DNA from: an uncultured Actinomycetes bacterium
GTDB lineage: Bacteria; Actinomycetota; Acidimicrobiia; Acidimicrobiales; RAAP-2
DNA: 64,000 nt
Direction of reading: 5' to 3'
Assembly: GCA_903825035.1 (NCBI GenBank)
Contig: CAIJYV010000024.1
Coordinates: 1-64,000, forward strand
Shown here piece after piece: positions 8,261-16,521 of this stretch (position 1 is the first letter of the stretch; the number at the start of each line of letters is the position of its first letter). Below the pieces are notes generated by a model. It was given only the letters and a program-made list of their open reading frames with translations. It was not told the origin of the DNA and made no database searches. A program made the translations under genes and the position numbers.

Positions 8261-9464
8261 AAGACAGCACGCTCGCGAGCTTGTCTTTTGTTTCTTCACG
8301 TTCGGCGATCGGATCGGACTCGCTCACGATACCGGCACCAGCCCAGGCCTCGAAAATGTCGCCTTGGATCATGACACCCCGAATGCCCACCCACCATTGA
8401 CCGTTCCCTGCGGCATCGACCCATCCAACCGGTCCAGCGTAGTGGCCACGTTCCTGCATTTCGAGGCGCGTCAAGAGCTCCTGAGCCTTTACACGGGGGA
8501 TTCCGCACACTGCCGCAGTTGGATGTAGCGCACGCAGTAGTGACACTACCGAGGGCGATTCGCCACGTGGCCCGGCAGCTCGAATCCAGCTGCTCAAATG
8601 TGCGACGGTGCGCAGAGACATTATCGAGGGGGTGGAGTCGGCTTGAACATCCTCGAAGAGACCTTTTAGAATACCGTCAATCTCATCGACCAGTAGCTTG
8701 TGCTCGTGCAGATTCTTCGCTGACCCGAGAAGCCAATTTTGATAGTTCTCAGGCGGAACATTTGAGGGAAGCGCAATGGTGCCTGCCAAGGGATTGCAAG
8801 ATACTAAGTCGCCAATCTTTTGCACCAGCAACTCTGGAGATGCGCCGACATACCTTCGCCCAGCACTGATAGGCATCGAATAGAGAGTGCATGTCGGTTC
8901 ACGCTTGCGAAGCCGATTGGCTAACGACCCAGGGTCGATTACCGAGGGCACGGAGCCTTTGACCGACCTAGCCAGGACGACCTTGTCCACCTCTTTTTGT
9001 CGGAGCATTTCGACTGCGCTGGCAACGTTGTGCGCGTACTCTTCGGGAGTTGGTTCGTATCGAAATGAACGAAGACTTTGCGGTTCTTGATCGATCAATT
9101 CAAATTCATCAAGCAGGGCAATGAGTCCGGAGCTACCTTCGCTGGTCGTTACGAAGGTGCGACCATCTTTGTACTGTGTGACCAAGACTTCGGGGACACA
9201 TAAGAAGCCGGGCGAACCTTGATTGAAGGGAAGTGAGCCGAATGCGACGACTGCCGAGTCGCTCGGCCCTGGATCGCCAGCAATCTCATGAGCAGAGAGA
9301 ATCGACTCCACTGATAGTTCGGGTTCGAGGTCAATCGTTAAAACTGGTGCGCCAAGACCAACTCGCAATACTTGACCATCATCGAGCAACCACCCTGAAC
9401 TAGAACCAGCTGCACGCAGCGTGTCGGGATTCAGAGGCGCAACGGTAAGTCGGTGAAACTTCAT
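8238..9464 (-). CDS. menF: Isochorismate synthase
   Basis: Converts chorismate to isochorismate, the entry step to menaquinone. The 408-residue protein has a weakly conserved N-terminal half and a typical chorismate-binding C-terminal half: KVVLARSV with base Lys161, PELLVQKIGDLVSCNPLAGT, SAKNLHEHKLLVDEI, HPTAAVCGIPR, ERGHYAGPVGW and FEAWAGAGIV near the metal site. It lies downstream of menG with an ATGA overlap, so the pair forms a quinone operon. A siderophore or salicylate isochorismate synthase has the same fold, but linkage to menG and the presence of menC in the window support the menaquinone role. Confidence 0.9.
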   Translation of the reverse strand: MKFHRLTVAPLNPDTLRAAGSSSGWLLDDGQVLRVGLGAPVLTIDLEPELSVESILSAHEIAGDPGPSDSAVVAFGSLPFNQGSPGFLCVPEVLVTQYKDGRTFVTTSEGSSGLIALLDEFELIDQEPQSLRSFRYEPTPEEYAHNVASAVEMLRQKEVDKVVLARSVKGSVPSVIDPGSLANRLRKREPTCTLYSMPISAGRRYVGASPELLVQKIGDLVSCNPLAGTIALPSNVPPENYQNWLLGSAKNLHEHKLLVDEIDGILKGLFEDVQADSTPSIMSLRTVAHLSSWIRAAGPRGESPSVVSLLRALHPTAAVCGIPRVKAQELLTRLEMQERGHYAGPVGWVDAAGNGQWWVGIRGVMIQGDIFEAWAGAGIVSESDPIAEREETKDKLASVLSSILIDRV

Positions 9465-10153
9465 CCATTCCTCGTCGCAACGAGTTGTTGGCTGAGTCCG
9501 CCCATCACAAATCGGTGATTAACGGCTGAGAATCCAGCCCGATTGAGCATTCTGACCAGCTCGTTGGCTTCTGGCAAATAGGCGGTGGATTTGGGCAGGT
9601 AGCTGTACGCAGCCCGGTTAGAGAGTATTGAACCAAGAATCGGCACAATCTTTCGGAACCACAGGCGAAAGCCAAGGCGGAGCATTCCAGATCGAGGTTC
9701 GGCGACTTCTAGGATGCTTAATCTCCCGCCGGCTCGCAAGACGCGAGCCATCTCATCGAAGGTGCCCTGCAAATCGGTGAAGTTTCGCAAGGCGTAACCG
9801 CAGGTAACTCCGTCAAATTGGCCATCGGAGAACGGCATCTGCGAACCATCGGATTGGACCCGATCACTCACATCGTGAGCGGCATTTAACATCCCAAAAC
9901 TGAGGTCGCTGGCTACTACTCGCTGACCTTGTTTTGCTAGCTCCCTGGCGAAGTCTCCGGTTCCCGAGGCCAAATCCAACACGGTCGAGCCAGCCGGGAG
10001 ATACAAGTCACGAACCGAAGCTCGCCGCCAGTTTGCGTCGAGCCCCAAGGTCATTATGCGATTTACGAACTCGTAGCGACCTGCTATCGAGTCAAACATT
10101 GCTCGAACCGCACGAGTCTTTTCGTCGCCTTGGGGGAGTTGTGAGCGTGCCAC
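9461..10153 (-). CDS. menG: Demethylmenaquinone methyltransferase
   Basis: SAM-dependent C-methylation of demethylmenaquinone, the last menaquinone step (UbiE/MenG family). In the 230-residue protein the N-terminal FDSIAGRYEFVNRIMTLG box is the UbiE signature. SAM motif I is VLDLASGTGDFA (58-69); GYALRNFTD and the LSILEVAEP strand follow. The start is GTG at 10153. TAGGAT lies eight bases upstream (10162-10167), suggesting leaderless or nearly leaderless transcription. It overlaps menF by four bases. The gene is divergent from the VIT-family gene. Confidence 0.93.
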   Translation of the reverse strand: MARSQLPQGDEKTRAVRAMFDSIAGRYEFVNRIMTLGLDANWRRASVRDLYLPAGSTVLDLASGTGDFARELAKQGQRVVASDLSFGMLNAAHDVSDRVQSDGSQMPFSDGQFDGVTCGYALRNFTDLQGTFDEMARVLRAGGRLSILEVAEPRSGMLRLGFRLWFRKIVPILGSILSNRAAYSYLPKSTAYLPEANELVRMLNRAGFSAVNHRFVMGGLSQQLVATRNG

Positions 10154-10167
10154 GACAAGTAATCCTA
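10154..10167 (-). promoter_or_regulatory. Putative promoter of menG-menF
   Basis: TAGGAT on the minus strand (10162-10167) ends eight bases before the GTG of menG. The spacing is slightly longer than the six bases seen at many other genes here. Confidence 0.5.
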
Positions 10168-10205
10168 GTGGCTTGTCTAAATCAGTAATCTCTTGAAACG
10201 ATTGG

Positions 10206-10217
10206 TAATGTGGACTG
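10206..10217 (+). promoter_or_regulatory. Leaderless promoter of the VIT-family gene
   Basis: TAATGT (10206-10211), six bases, then ATG at 10218. No ribosome-binding site is present. Confidence 0.6.
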
Positions 10218-10916
10218 ATGGACCACTCGACAAAAGACGAACATCACCGCGACGTTGCGAGCGGCGGGTTTCGCGCTGCACTGTTTGGTCTGGCAGACGG
10301 ACTGGTTACCAACGCCTCCCTAATCCTTGGTTTTGCCGGAGCAAGCCCTGGCCATGCCGTAGTTCGGCTGGCCGGAATTGGTGGGTTGGTCGCTGGAGCC
10401 TTTTCGATGGCTACTGGTGAATATATTTCTGTGCAGAGTCAAAAAGAATTGTATGAATACGAAATTGAAGTCGAGAGAAAAGCTCTCGAAGCGGACCCCG
10501 AAGAGGAGTTGCACGAGCTGACGGCAATTTTCGTTAAACGAGGGGTGGAACAAGATGTTGCGGAGCGTTTGGCGGCTGACTTGATGCGCAATCCGGATCT
10601 CGCCTTGCGTACGCACACACGAGAAGAGCTCGGAATTGACCCAGATTCTCTTGCGAAGCCCTGGGTCGCGGCCTATTCTTCGTTCGCCTTCTTTTCTGTG
10701 GGAGCGCTAATTCCACTGCTCCCTTGGCTGTTTAGTTCTCACGGGAATCCATTGGTGATATCGCTAATTCTTACCGGGCTCGCATCTGCAGTTGTTGGTG
10801 GAAGTGTGGGCTGGTTTACCCATCGCGGTGTGGTGTTCTCGGCTCTGCGATCGTTGCTGATTACCACTGTTGCGGCCGGTGTTACTTATGGCGTTGGCCA
10901 CTTTGTTGGCGCTTAA
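10218..10916 (+). CDS. VIT1/CCC1-family iron/manganese transporter
   Basis: 232-residue membrane protein of the vacuolar iron transporter family, which moves Fe2+ or Mn2+ out of the cytosol, usually against protons. After a polar N-terminus, the first helices carry GLADGLVTNASLILGFAG and the conserved GAFSMATGEYISVQSQ. A charged cytosolic segment rich in Glu (about 75-140; the metal-binding domain in the family) follows, then three C-terminal hydrophobic helices with FAFFSVGALIPLLPW. It is convergent with mshD with no gap between stops. The metal cannot be read from sequence. No iron-box or mntR-like operator was recognised upstream. Confidence 0.88.
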   Translation: MDHSTKDEHHRDVASGGFRAALFGLADGLVTNASLILGFAGASPGHAVVRLAGIGGLVAGAFSMATGEYISVQSQKELYEYEIEVERKALEADPEEELHELTAIFVKRGVEQDVAERLAADLMRNPDLALRTHTREELGIDPDSLAKPWVAAYSSFAFFSVGALIPLLPWLFSSHGNPLVISLILTGLASAVVGGSVGWFTHRGVVFSALRSLLITTVAAGVTYGVGHFVGA

Positions 10917-11750
10917 TTACTTTTCGAAAAGCACCATCTGATCGCGCCGTTGTACCGTAAAGCCGAATGATTCATACAAAGTTTTAGCGGAGTTGTTTGA
11001 CTCCTCGACAAAGAGCATGACTCTTGATGTTCCCTTTAGTTGCAGGTTTCGAAGTCCGGCGGTCAAGGCGACTGCGCCAAGTCCTCGACCTTGATGTTTT
11101 GGCGAAACCCACAGTACGTATATTTCGCCTTCACGCAGCGGGTGCAACTCATGAATTTTTGTCCAAACCGATGCAACAATGTCGTCGCCATCGTGCACAA
11201 TCAAAAAGCCGGATGGATCAAACCAAGGTTCACCAAGGCGCTCAATAAGGTCTTGCTTGTTCCAAGTACCTTGCTCGGGATGTGTGGCGAAAGCAGCGTT
11301 ATTGGTGGCAATCCATGCCTCAAGGTCTGTTTCGATGTCAAATGGTCGGATGGTCAAACCGCTGCTCTTGTCTACAAACTCAGTATTCAACTCAGCGCTC
11401 ATCATTAGTAGGGTCCGGATGGGAATTCCTGGCAGCCCCTGTTGCTCGTCTCGAACCCACCAATGGAGGTGGGGGTGCTGTGCAGTGACTGAATTTATAA
11501 GGTCGTAATCGAACGAGCCACCGGCCATTTCCCCAACTGCGGGGTCCTCGCCGCTAACTAGGGCAAAGCCAACGATACGTGCATTGTCTTCCTTCAGCCA
11601 AAATCCTGCCTGACGATTGTGTAACACCATCCTTCGGGCTACTTCATCAATTGGAGCCCTCTGTAACTGGCCCTCAATTTCGTTGAGTAATTGAAGCACA
11701 TCTAAACGCTCTCGGGCGCTTAAGTGCGTTGTCTGTCGCCAGCCGTTCAC
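10917..11750 (-). CDS. mshD: Mycothiol synthase
   Basis: Acetylates Cys-GlcN-Ins with acetyl-CoA, the final step of mycothiol synthesis. The 277-residue protein is a tandem GNAT. The N-terminal domain is degenerate. The C-terminal one has the MshD signatures NAAFATHPEQGTW (151-163), EPWFDPSGFLI (174-184), WTKIH, the acetyl-CoA loop QGRGLG (220-225) and a closing VEESNNSAKTLYESFGF-like segment. Mycothiol is confined to actinobacteria, so this gene is the best lineage marker in the window. The start is GTG at 11750, four bases after the stop of a small co-directional gene whose transcript it probably shares. Confidence 0.9.
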   Translation of the reverse strand: MNGWRQTTHLSARERLDVLQLLNEIEGQLQRAPIDEVARRMVLHNRQAGFWLKEDNARIVGFALVSGEDPAVGEMAGGSFDYDLINSVTAQHPHLHWWVRDEQQGLPGIPIRTLLMMSAELNTEFVDKSSGLTIRPFDIETDLEAWIATNNAAFATHPEQGTWNKQDLIERLGEPWFDPSGFLIVHDGDDIVASVWTKIHELHPLREGEIYVLWVSPKHQGRGLGAVALTAGLRNLQLKGTSRVMLFVEESNNSAKTLYESFGFTVQRRDQMVLFEK

Positions 11751-11754
11751 CGGT

Positions 11755-11940
11755 CTAGACCTTGGTCGAAACTCGCTGAAGTCGACGCAAGAGGGCGCCC
11801 ACAGTGCGCTCGGCGGCCACTAATTCGGCGTACACCTCGGTAGATACCTGCTCCTCGCCGAGTTCGACGAGTTGGGTGATGCGCGACGCAAGTTCGGTCA
11901 TCGTCGAGGTAATTGTGTTTAATTCTGACTGGACACTCAT
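11755..11940 (-). CDS. Small helical protein upstream of mshD, function unknown
   Basis: 61-residue protein that I do not recognise. Start ATG 11940 is chosen because GGGAGG sits five bases upstream; a GTG two codons earlier lies inside that site. The sequence is helical with a heptad-like spacing of Leu/Ile/Val, and the segment EVYAELVAAERTVGALLRR looks like an amphipathic or coiled-coil helix. It has no cysteines, no signal peptide and no membrane segment. It is followed four bases later by mshD and is divergent from ygfZ. The strong ribosome site and tight coupling argue that it is a real gene. A role linked to mycothiol is only a guess from position. Confidence 0.65.
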   Translation of the reverse strand: MSVQSELNTITSTMTELASRITQLVELGEEQVSTEVYAELVAAERTVGALLRRLQRVSTKV

Positions 11941-11976
11941 AAACACCTCCCTGAAAGCGATAGCGCAGCGTTCGTC

Positions 11977-11990
11977 TAGCGTAATAGGGA
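11977..11990 (+). promoter_or_regulatory. Putative promoter of ygfZ
   Basis: TAGCGT (11977-11982) ends eight bases before the ATG at 11991, and no ribosome-binding site is seen. This fits a leaderless or very short-leader transcript, but it is weaker than the six-base cases. Confidence 0.4.
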
Positions 11991-12683
11991 ATGACGAACA
12001 TTTCCGACACTGGCGACCAGATCCTCGCTTGGGTGAGACTGCGAATCTCCGGTGAGGACGCGAAAGCGTACCTCCAAGGGCAAATTACGCAGGATGTAGG
12101 GTTGGCGGCACAAGGTGCTTGGACATATATTCTTCAACCCGACTCCACTGTTTTGAGTGTGGGCTGGCTTTCTTCTGACGGCTCAGATCTTCTGCTCGAC
12201 GTATCAGACGAAAGCTTCGAGGAAGTCTTGGGTCGATTGAAGCGTTTCATCCTTCGCTCGCGGGTTCAAGTGAGTGCTGAAAGCTGCACGAGTCCCGTTC
12301 TCAAAAATTACCGAGAAGCCTTCGAAATGAACTATCCCGTACATCTCCCTGTCGGCGACTTCACCCCGCACAGTTTCGGTCAAGACTGGATTACTCGAGG
12401 TGTTTGCTTCACCAAGGGTTGTTACACCGGTCAAGAACTGGTGGGGCGATTAGACGCTCGACAAGCTCCGGTGCCGTTCCGCATCGTTCGACTGAAGGCT
12501 GACTCATTGGATTCCATTGAAGAACTGGTGCACCAAGGGAGCCAGAAGGACAAGCAATCGGTTCTGTGGGGCTTCAACAACGGTGATGAATACAAAGCCG
12601 TAGCCATTCTGCATCGAACCTGTTTAACACCAGAATTCCTTGGCTCGCACCCATTGGTGGAGCTACTTGACATCAAACCGTGA
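11991..12683 (+). CDS. ygfZ: YgfZ/GcvT-like folate-binding protein
   Basis: Tetrahydrofolate-dependent protein that supports assembly or repair of certain Fe-S enzymes. The 230 residues include the diagnostic K-G-C-Y-x-G-Q-E motif, KGCYTGQE (142-149), followed by VGRLDAR. The N-terminal part has LRISGEDAKAYLQGQITQDV, typical of the GcvT-like fold. It is shorter than the E. coli homologue (326 residues), as is common in actinobacteria. The gene is monocistronic or reads into the TrpF-like gene 36 bases later. It is divergent from the small gene preceding mshD. Confidence 0.88.
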   Translation: MTNISDTGDQILAWVRLRISGEDAKAYLQGQITQDVGLAAQGAWTYILQPDSTVLSVGWLSSDGSDLLLDVSDESFEEVLGRLKRFILRSRVQVSAESCTSPVLKNYREAFEMNYPVHLPVGDFTPHSFGQDWITRGVCFTKGCYTGQELVGRLDARQAPVPFRIVRLKADSLDSIEELVHQGSQKDKQSVLWGFNNGDEYKAVAILHRTCLTPEFLGSHPLVELLDIKP

Positions 12684-12694
12684 GCGCCGCTAAC

Positions 12695-12716
12695 TACGAT
12701 TGTGAAGTGGAGGAGC
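12695..12716 (+). promoter_or_regulatory. Promoter and ribosome site of the TrpF-like gene
   Basis: TACGAT (12695-12700) would start RNA near 12707. The resulting leader is about 13 bases long and still holds GGAGGAG just ahead of ATG 12720. Short leaders with a ribosome site occur at several genes here, alongside fully leaderless ones. Confidence 0.5.
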
Positions 12717-12719
12717 TAA

Positions 12720-13376
12720 ATGAGGTTTGATCTCGACGGTCTTTTGATAAAGATTTCTGGTGTAACCAATGAACAGGATGCGCTACTTGCGATTGGTCTT
12801 GGGGCGTCGGCGGTCGGCTTCGAGTTTTTTTCGGGGCCCCGCCAAGTGACTCAACAGTTGGTGACGGAAATCGTTCACCGTTTACCTGCAGGCGCGCTCA
12901 CAGTTGGCGTTTTTCGAGGCGACATGCCTCAGCATGTTGTCGAGGTAGCCAACAACGTTGGCCTTTCGGCGGTCCAAATTGATGGTCCAGTTTCTCCCGG
13001 TGCGCTTGGCTACATCAGCGAACGAGTCCGGACAGTTTTGCGAATGGCCCCATCAACCCAATCAGCGGTTGCGGCGGCTCAAGAGTGCGACTATTTACTC
13101 CTGCCAGAAGTGGACTCGAGACAGGAACTTGTCGAGTCACTTGACTTTATTTCCAAATATGACCAGTTCACGCCACTTCTTGCTTCTGGGGGACTGAATG
13201 TGGACAACGTCGTGGATGTCGTTCAGAACTACCCAGTGTGGGGAGTTGACGTTCGCAGTGGGGTAGAGGTTTCGCCTGGAGTCATAGACCCCGGATTGAT
13301 GGGTGATTTCATTTACAACGCCAAATGGGCGTACGAAAATTCATATGTTGAAAGACGACACGGCTTTCTCGACTAA
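12720..13376 (+). CDS. TrpF-like (phosphoribosylanthranilate isomerase family) protein lacking catalytic residues
   Basis: 218-residue TIM-barrel protein of the TrpF family. It follows TrpF end to end: the KISGVTN strand, GASAVGFEFF, SGPRQVT, VGVFRGD, LSAVQIDG, ASGGLNVDNV and GVDVRSGVE-SPG. Both catalytic residues of TrpF appear to be missing. The general-base cysteine of the usual KICG is Ser13 here (KISG). The general-acid aspartate after the ILL strand is replaced by proline (LLLPEVDS), and the following GG-S/T-G phosphate loop is absent. The C-terminus has about 15 extra residues. It may be a repurposed paralogue, or a very divergent isomerase in an organism using PriA. Start ATG is supported by GGAGGAG five bases upstream. 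Confidence 0.75.
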   Translation: MRFDLDGLLIKISGVTNEQDALLAIGLGASAVGFEFFSGPRQVTQQLVTEIVHRLPAGALTVGVFRGDMPQHVVEVANNVGLSAVQIDGPVSPGALGYISERVRTVLRMAPSTQSAVAAAQECDYLLLPEVDSRQELVESLDFISKYDQFTPLLASGGLNVDNVVDVVQNYPVWGVDVRSGVEVSPGVIDPGLMGDFIYNAKWAYENSYVERRHGFLD

Positions 13377-13381
13377 ACGAG

Positions 13382-14578
13382 TTATTGCACGCGACGGAAA
13401 ATTACGCTTCCGTTGTGTCCGCCAAAACCGAATGAGTTAGACAGAACAACATCGTAATTTCCAGGGCGCGGTGCGCCCGTCACCACATCTAACCCAATTG
13501 CAGGGTCAACATTCTTCGTGCCAGCAGTCGGCGGGATGATTTGATTGCGAAGAGTTAGAACCGAGACAACGCCCTCAAGTGCACCTGCCGCGGACAGCGA
13601 GTGGCCGAGGTGGCCCTTTACTGAAGTAACAGGCGGAACCTTGCCTCCAAAAACATGACGCATGGCAACCGACTCCGCCAGGTCATTCAAGGGAGTCGAT
13701 GTGCCGTGAGCGTTAATGTGACTGACTTGATCAGCTGTAATGTCCGCATCAGCGAGTGCGAGTTCCATGCAGCGAATCGCTCCGTTACCTTCTGGGTCAG
13801 GTGCAGTGATGTGGTGAGCATCAGCCGTGGACGCCGCGCCAATCACTTCAGCGTAGATGGTGGCACCGCGAGCAATTGCGTGGTCCCAGTCCTCCAGGAT
13901 CAAAACTCCTGCTCCTTCTCCCATGACGAATCCATCACGTTCAACGTCAAAGGGCCGAGATATATCTGAATTAGAAAGTGCAGTCATGTTTCGAAAGCCG
14001 CTTTCGGCAATCTCAACCATTACGGCTTCTGCGCCTCCAGCAACCGCAACGGTGCAACGTCCTGAGGCCACCAGGCGAGCGGCATTACCAATCGCGTGAG
14101 TGCCGGCAGCGCATGCGGTGGTCACCGTTTCAGCTGGACCGCCGAGCCCGAACCGCATCGACACGGCTGCGGTGGCGGCGTTGGGCATCATCATTGGCAC
14201 CATGAACGGTGAAACGCGAGCGGGGCCTTTGGTATTGAGGGTATTGACTTGGTCGAGGACGGTCTGGAGTCCACCAATTCCGGTAGTGACAATAGAACCA
14301 CCGTCGATAATTGGCGAAGTCAAGCCGGAATTAATCCATGCCTCATCGGCCGCGACAACTCCGTAGAGGGTAAACGGGTCCAGACGCCGCAACTCCTTCG
14401 GGCCACCTATGTGGCTGGCATCAAACTCGCCTAAACGCTTAGAAGTGGGCGCTTCGGGGGATTGAAGGGCGTTCCAGAGTGCGTCAACACCGACTCCGAC
14501 GCACGACAGTGCGCCCAATCCAGTTACGGCTACTCGGCGTCCTTGAATCGGACCCGACGAGGTGATACCAATACGCAC
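13382..14578 (-). CDS. fabF: Beta-ketoacyl-ACP synthase II
   Basis: Condenses malonyl-ACP with growing acyl-ACP in type II fatty-acid synthesis. The 398 residues hold the Cys-His-His triad: Cys156 in TTACAAGTH, His291 in NAHGTSTPLND and His326 in KGHLGHSLSAAG. The C-terminal LSNSFGFGGHN loop is intact. The GTG start follows the acpP stop without a gap, so translation is probably coupled to acpP. It is last in the fabD-fabG-acpP-fabF operon and converges on the TrpF-like gene with five bases between stops; no clear hairpin terminator lies there. Confidence 0.95.
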   Translation of the reverse strand: MRIGITSSGPIQGRRVAVTGLGALSCVGVGVDALWNALQSPEAPTSKRLGEFDASHIGGPKELRRLDPFTLYGVVAADEAWINSGLTSPIIDGGSIVTTGIGGLQTVLDQVNTLNTKGPARVSPFMVPMMMPNAATAAVSMRFGLGGPAETVTTACAAGTHAIGNAARLVASGRCTVAVAGGAEAVMVEIAESGFRNMTALSNSDISRPFDVERDGFVMGEGAGVLILEDWDHAIARGATIYAEVIGAASTADAHHITAPDPEGNGAIRCMELALADADITADQVSHINAHGTSTPLNDLAESVAMRHVFGGKVPPVTSVKGHLGHSLSAAGALEGVVSVLTLRNQIIPPTAGTKNVDPAIGLDVVTGAPRPGNYDVVLSNSFGFGGHNGSVIFRRVQ

Positions 14579-14818
14579 TTAGAGCTTGGCGTAGATCAGT
14601 TCGAATGCTTCGCCGACGATGCCGATGTTCTTGAGCTCGTCTTCGGCTACTTCGATGTTGAAAGTTTCCTCAAGAGCCATAACAAGCTCCACGAGGTCGA
14701 GGCTGTCTGCGCCAAGGTCGTCAGCGAATGACGCCTCCATAGTTACCTTGCTCGCGTCCACTGCCAATACATCGACGCAGTTCTGTGTGAATTTTGCGAA
14801 AGCTTCGTTGCGGTCCAT
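14579..14818 (-). CDS. acpP: Acyl carrier protein
   Basis: 79-residue acidic four-helix carrier. The 4'-phosphopantetheine attachment serine is Ser39 in [18 protein letters not shown], the standard ACP signature. ATG 14818 is preferred over the ATG two codons upstream because GAAGGA is then correctly spaced at five bases. A TAAGAT hexamer at 14849-14854 could give acpP and fabF their own promoter in addition to reading from fabG. The acpP stop abuts the fabF start, matching the usual acpP-fabF pairing. Confidence 0.96.
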   Translation of the reverse strand: MDRNEAFAKFTQNCVDVLAVDASKVTMEASFADDLGADSLDLVELVMALEETFNIEVAEDELKNIGIVGEAFELIYAKL

Positions 14819-14848
14819 AATCATCCTTCGTACGGTTTCTGATTGACC

Positions 14849-14854
14849 ATCTTA
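14849..14854 (-). promoter_or_regulatory. Putative -10 element of acpP
   Basis: TAAGAT on the minus strand lies about 31 bases before the acpP start, giving a leader of roughly 25 bases that carries GAAGGA. It would allow acpP to be made in excess over fabD and fabG, as the carrier protein usually is. Confidence 0.45.
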
Positions 14855-14879
14855 CCGAAGTCGCTGCATCGGTTGGGTA

Positions 14880-15584
14880 TTACAACCCCATCGACATGCC
14901 ACCGTCAACAGCAATCACTTGCCCGGTTACGTACCTCGCCGAGTTACTGGCGAGGAACCCAACAACTTCGGCGATGTCTTCGGGCTGTCCGCTTTTACCC
15001 ATCGGTATCATCGCCAACATTGCGTCACGAGCAGCACCAATATCGGCGGTCATGTCAGTGTCAATCAAACCAGGGGCAACAACATTTACCGTCACGCCTC
15101 GTCCGGCGACCTCAGTGGCGAGTGACCTCGCTAGGCCCACTACTCCAGCCTTAGAAGCCGCATAGTTCGCTTGGCCAGGGTTTCCTACGAAGGGACTGAT
15201 CGAAGAGATAAAGATAACTGAGCCGGAACGGGCTTTAATCATTGAAGCGATTGCGGCTCGGGCACAATAGAAAGCGCCATCGAGATTGATTGACAGAACA
15301 TCGCGCCACTGATCATCGCTCATGCGCATAGCGAGCCCGTCTTTAGTGATTCCAGCATTTGCCACGAGGACATCGATCGGACCGAATTCTTCAATTGCGG
15401 ACTTGAAGGCGGCATTAACCTCGCCGGAGTTTGAAACGTCCACAGCGATGCTCTTGGCGCATCCCGCAGGGGCCTCTCCGGAGCGTGAAGCACCAACAAC
15501 GTTGTCGCCGGCGTCGATGAAAAGTTGGGCGATGGCCTTGCCGATACCTCGGCTAGCTCCGGTGACAATTACGTGACGGCTCAT
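14880..15584 (-). CDS. fabG: 3-oxoacyl-ACP reductase
   Basis: NADPH-dependent short-chain dehydrogenase reducing beta-ketoacyl-ACP. The 234-residue protein shows the cofactor loop TGASRGIG (8-15), NAG (76-78), catalytic Asn100 in SINLDGAFY, Ser128, Tyr141 and Lys145 in NYAASK, and a C-terminal GQVIAVDGGMSMGL. Its ATG overlaps the fabD stop (ATGA). FabG-like reductases are common and promiscuous, but its place between fabD and acpP makes the fatty-acid role very likely. No fabH is found between fabD and acpP, unlike the common fabH-fabD-fabG order. Confidence 0.94.
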   Translation of the reverse strand: MSRHVIVTGASRGIGKAIAQLFIDAGDNVVGASRSGEAPAGCAKSIAVDVSNSGEVNAAFKSAIEEFGPIDVLVANAGITKDGLAMRMSDDQWRDVLSINLDGAFYCARAAIASMIKARSGSVIFISSISPFVGNPGQANYAASKAGVVGLARSLATEVAGRGVTVNVVAPGLIDTDMTADIGAARDAMLAMIPMGKSGQPEDIAEVVGFLASNSARYVTGQVIAVDGGMSMGL

Positions 15585-16501
15585 AGTTGAATCTGGCTCA
15601 TTTCTTGAAGGTTATTGGGGGCGAGTTGAGTTTGGAATTCTCGAATGCGCTTCGTAAGGCCAGTGAGAACGCCCGCTGGTGGCAGTTCGATAGTCGTCGT
15701 TACCGAGGCGGGTAGCGCGAGTGTCGCGGCTAGAAAGTCAACTGGCGAGGTCATCTGCTTGCTCAACAATTTGAGCCACTCGGCGGCTTCGGTATGGGGC
15801 TTCCCATCAACGTTCGCTATGAGAATATTTTCTGTTTTTCCCCAAGAAACGCTCGCAAGTCCAGCATCGAGTTCAGCTTGAGCGCTTGCCATCAAGGGCG
15901 AGTGAAAGGCTCCACCAACGGGGAGTGGTGTTGCGCGCTTCCAGCCCAACTCTTTGTGATTAGTTAGGACGTACTCCAAGCCGTCACGAGTTCCGGATAA
16001 AACAATCTGACCAGTGCCGTTGATATTTGCAACCCACACGTCGGCAAGTCCAGAGAGATTCTCGCGCGCGCCCTCTTCAGCTCCCATGACCGCAATCATG
16101 GTGCCAGGCGAGCGTTCAGCAGCGCGCGCCATCGCGCGACCGCGAATCCCGATCAATCGAGCCCCTTCAGAAAGCGAAAGCAAACCTGAGGCGACGAGGG
16201 CCGAGAATTCGCCCAGAGAATGTCCGAGGAGGAAGCGGGGGAGCACACCTCGGTCTCGAAGTTCGCGGAATCCAATCATTGACAACGCGAAGGTTGCGAT
16301 TTGCGCTCTGTCGGTGCGGACGACCTCTTCATCGGACGCCACCAAGAGGAGGTGCTCCACATCAATTTCGGCGGCCTCACTTACCTCACCTACGAGCGGC
16401 CAGTGTTCGGACTCGCGCCACGCTAGACCAGCTGCTCCAGTGAGTGAGCCCTGGCCGGGGAACAGGGCGACGATGTCGTCGCGCATCTCAGGTACTTCCA
16501 T
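15581..16501 (-). CDS. fabD: Malonyl-CoA:ACP transacylase
   Basis: Loads malonyl groups onto ACP. The 306-residue protein has FPGQGS (14-19), the nucleophile Ser95 in GHSLGE and His200 in VGGAFHSPLM, plus the conserved GRAMARA helix. ATG 16501 was chosen because GGAGGAA sits directly upstream; 15 further codons are open but would run into the tRNA gene. It lies only about 20 bases downstream of tRNA-Leu(CAA) on the same strand, and I see no separate promoter, so the operon may be read from the tRNA promoter. Confidence 0.93.
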   Translation of the reverse strand: MEVPEMRDDIVALFPGQGSLTGAAGLAWRESEHWPLVGEVSEAAEIDVEHLLLVASDEEVVRTDRAQIATFALSMIGFRELRDRGVLPRFLLGHSLGEFSALVASGLLSLSEGARLIGIRGRAMARAAERSPGTMIAVMGAEEGARENLSGLADVWVANINGTGQIVLSGTRDGLEYVLTNHKELGWKRATPLPVGGAFHSPLMASAQAELDAGLASVSWGKTENILIANVDGKPHTEAAEWLKLLSKQMTSPVDFLAATLALPASVTTTIELPPAGVLTGLTKRIREFQTQLAPNNLQEMSQIQL

Positions 16502-16521
16502 TGTTCCTCCAATGTGCAGCG

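Noticed and set aside
10919-10930. Self-complementary CTTTTCGAAAAG at the VIT/mshD convergent junction, considered as a terminator
   Set aside because: It has no loop and no following T run, and it lies within the last mshD codons.
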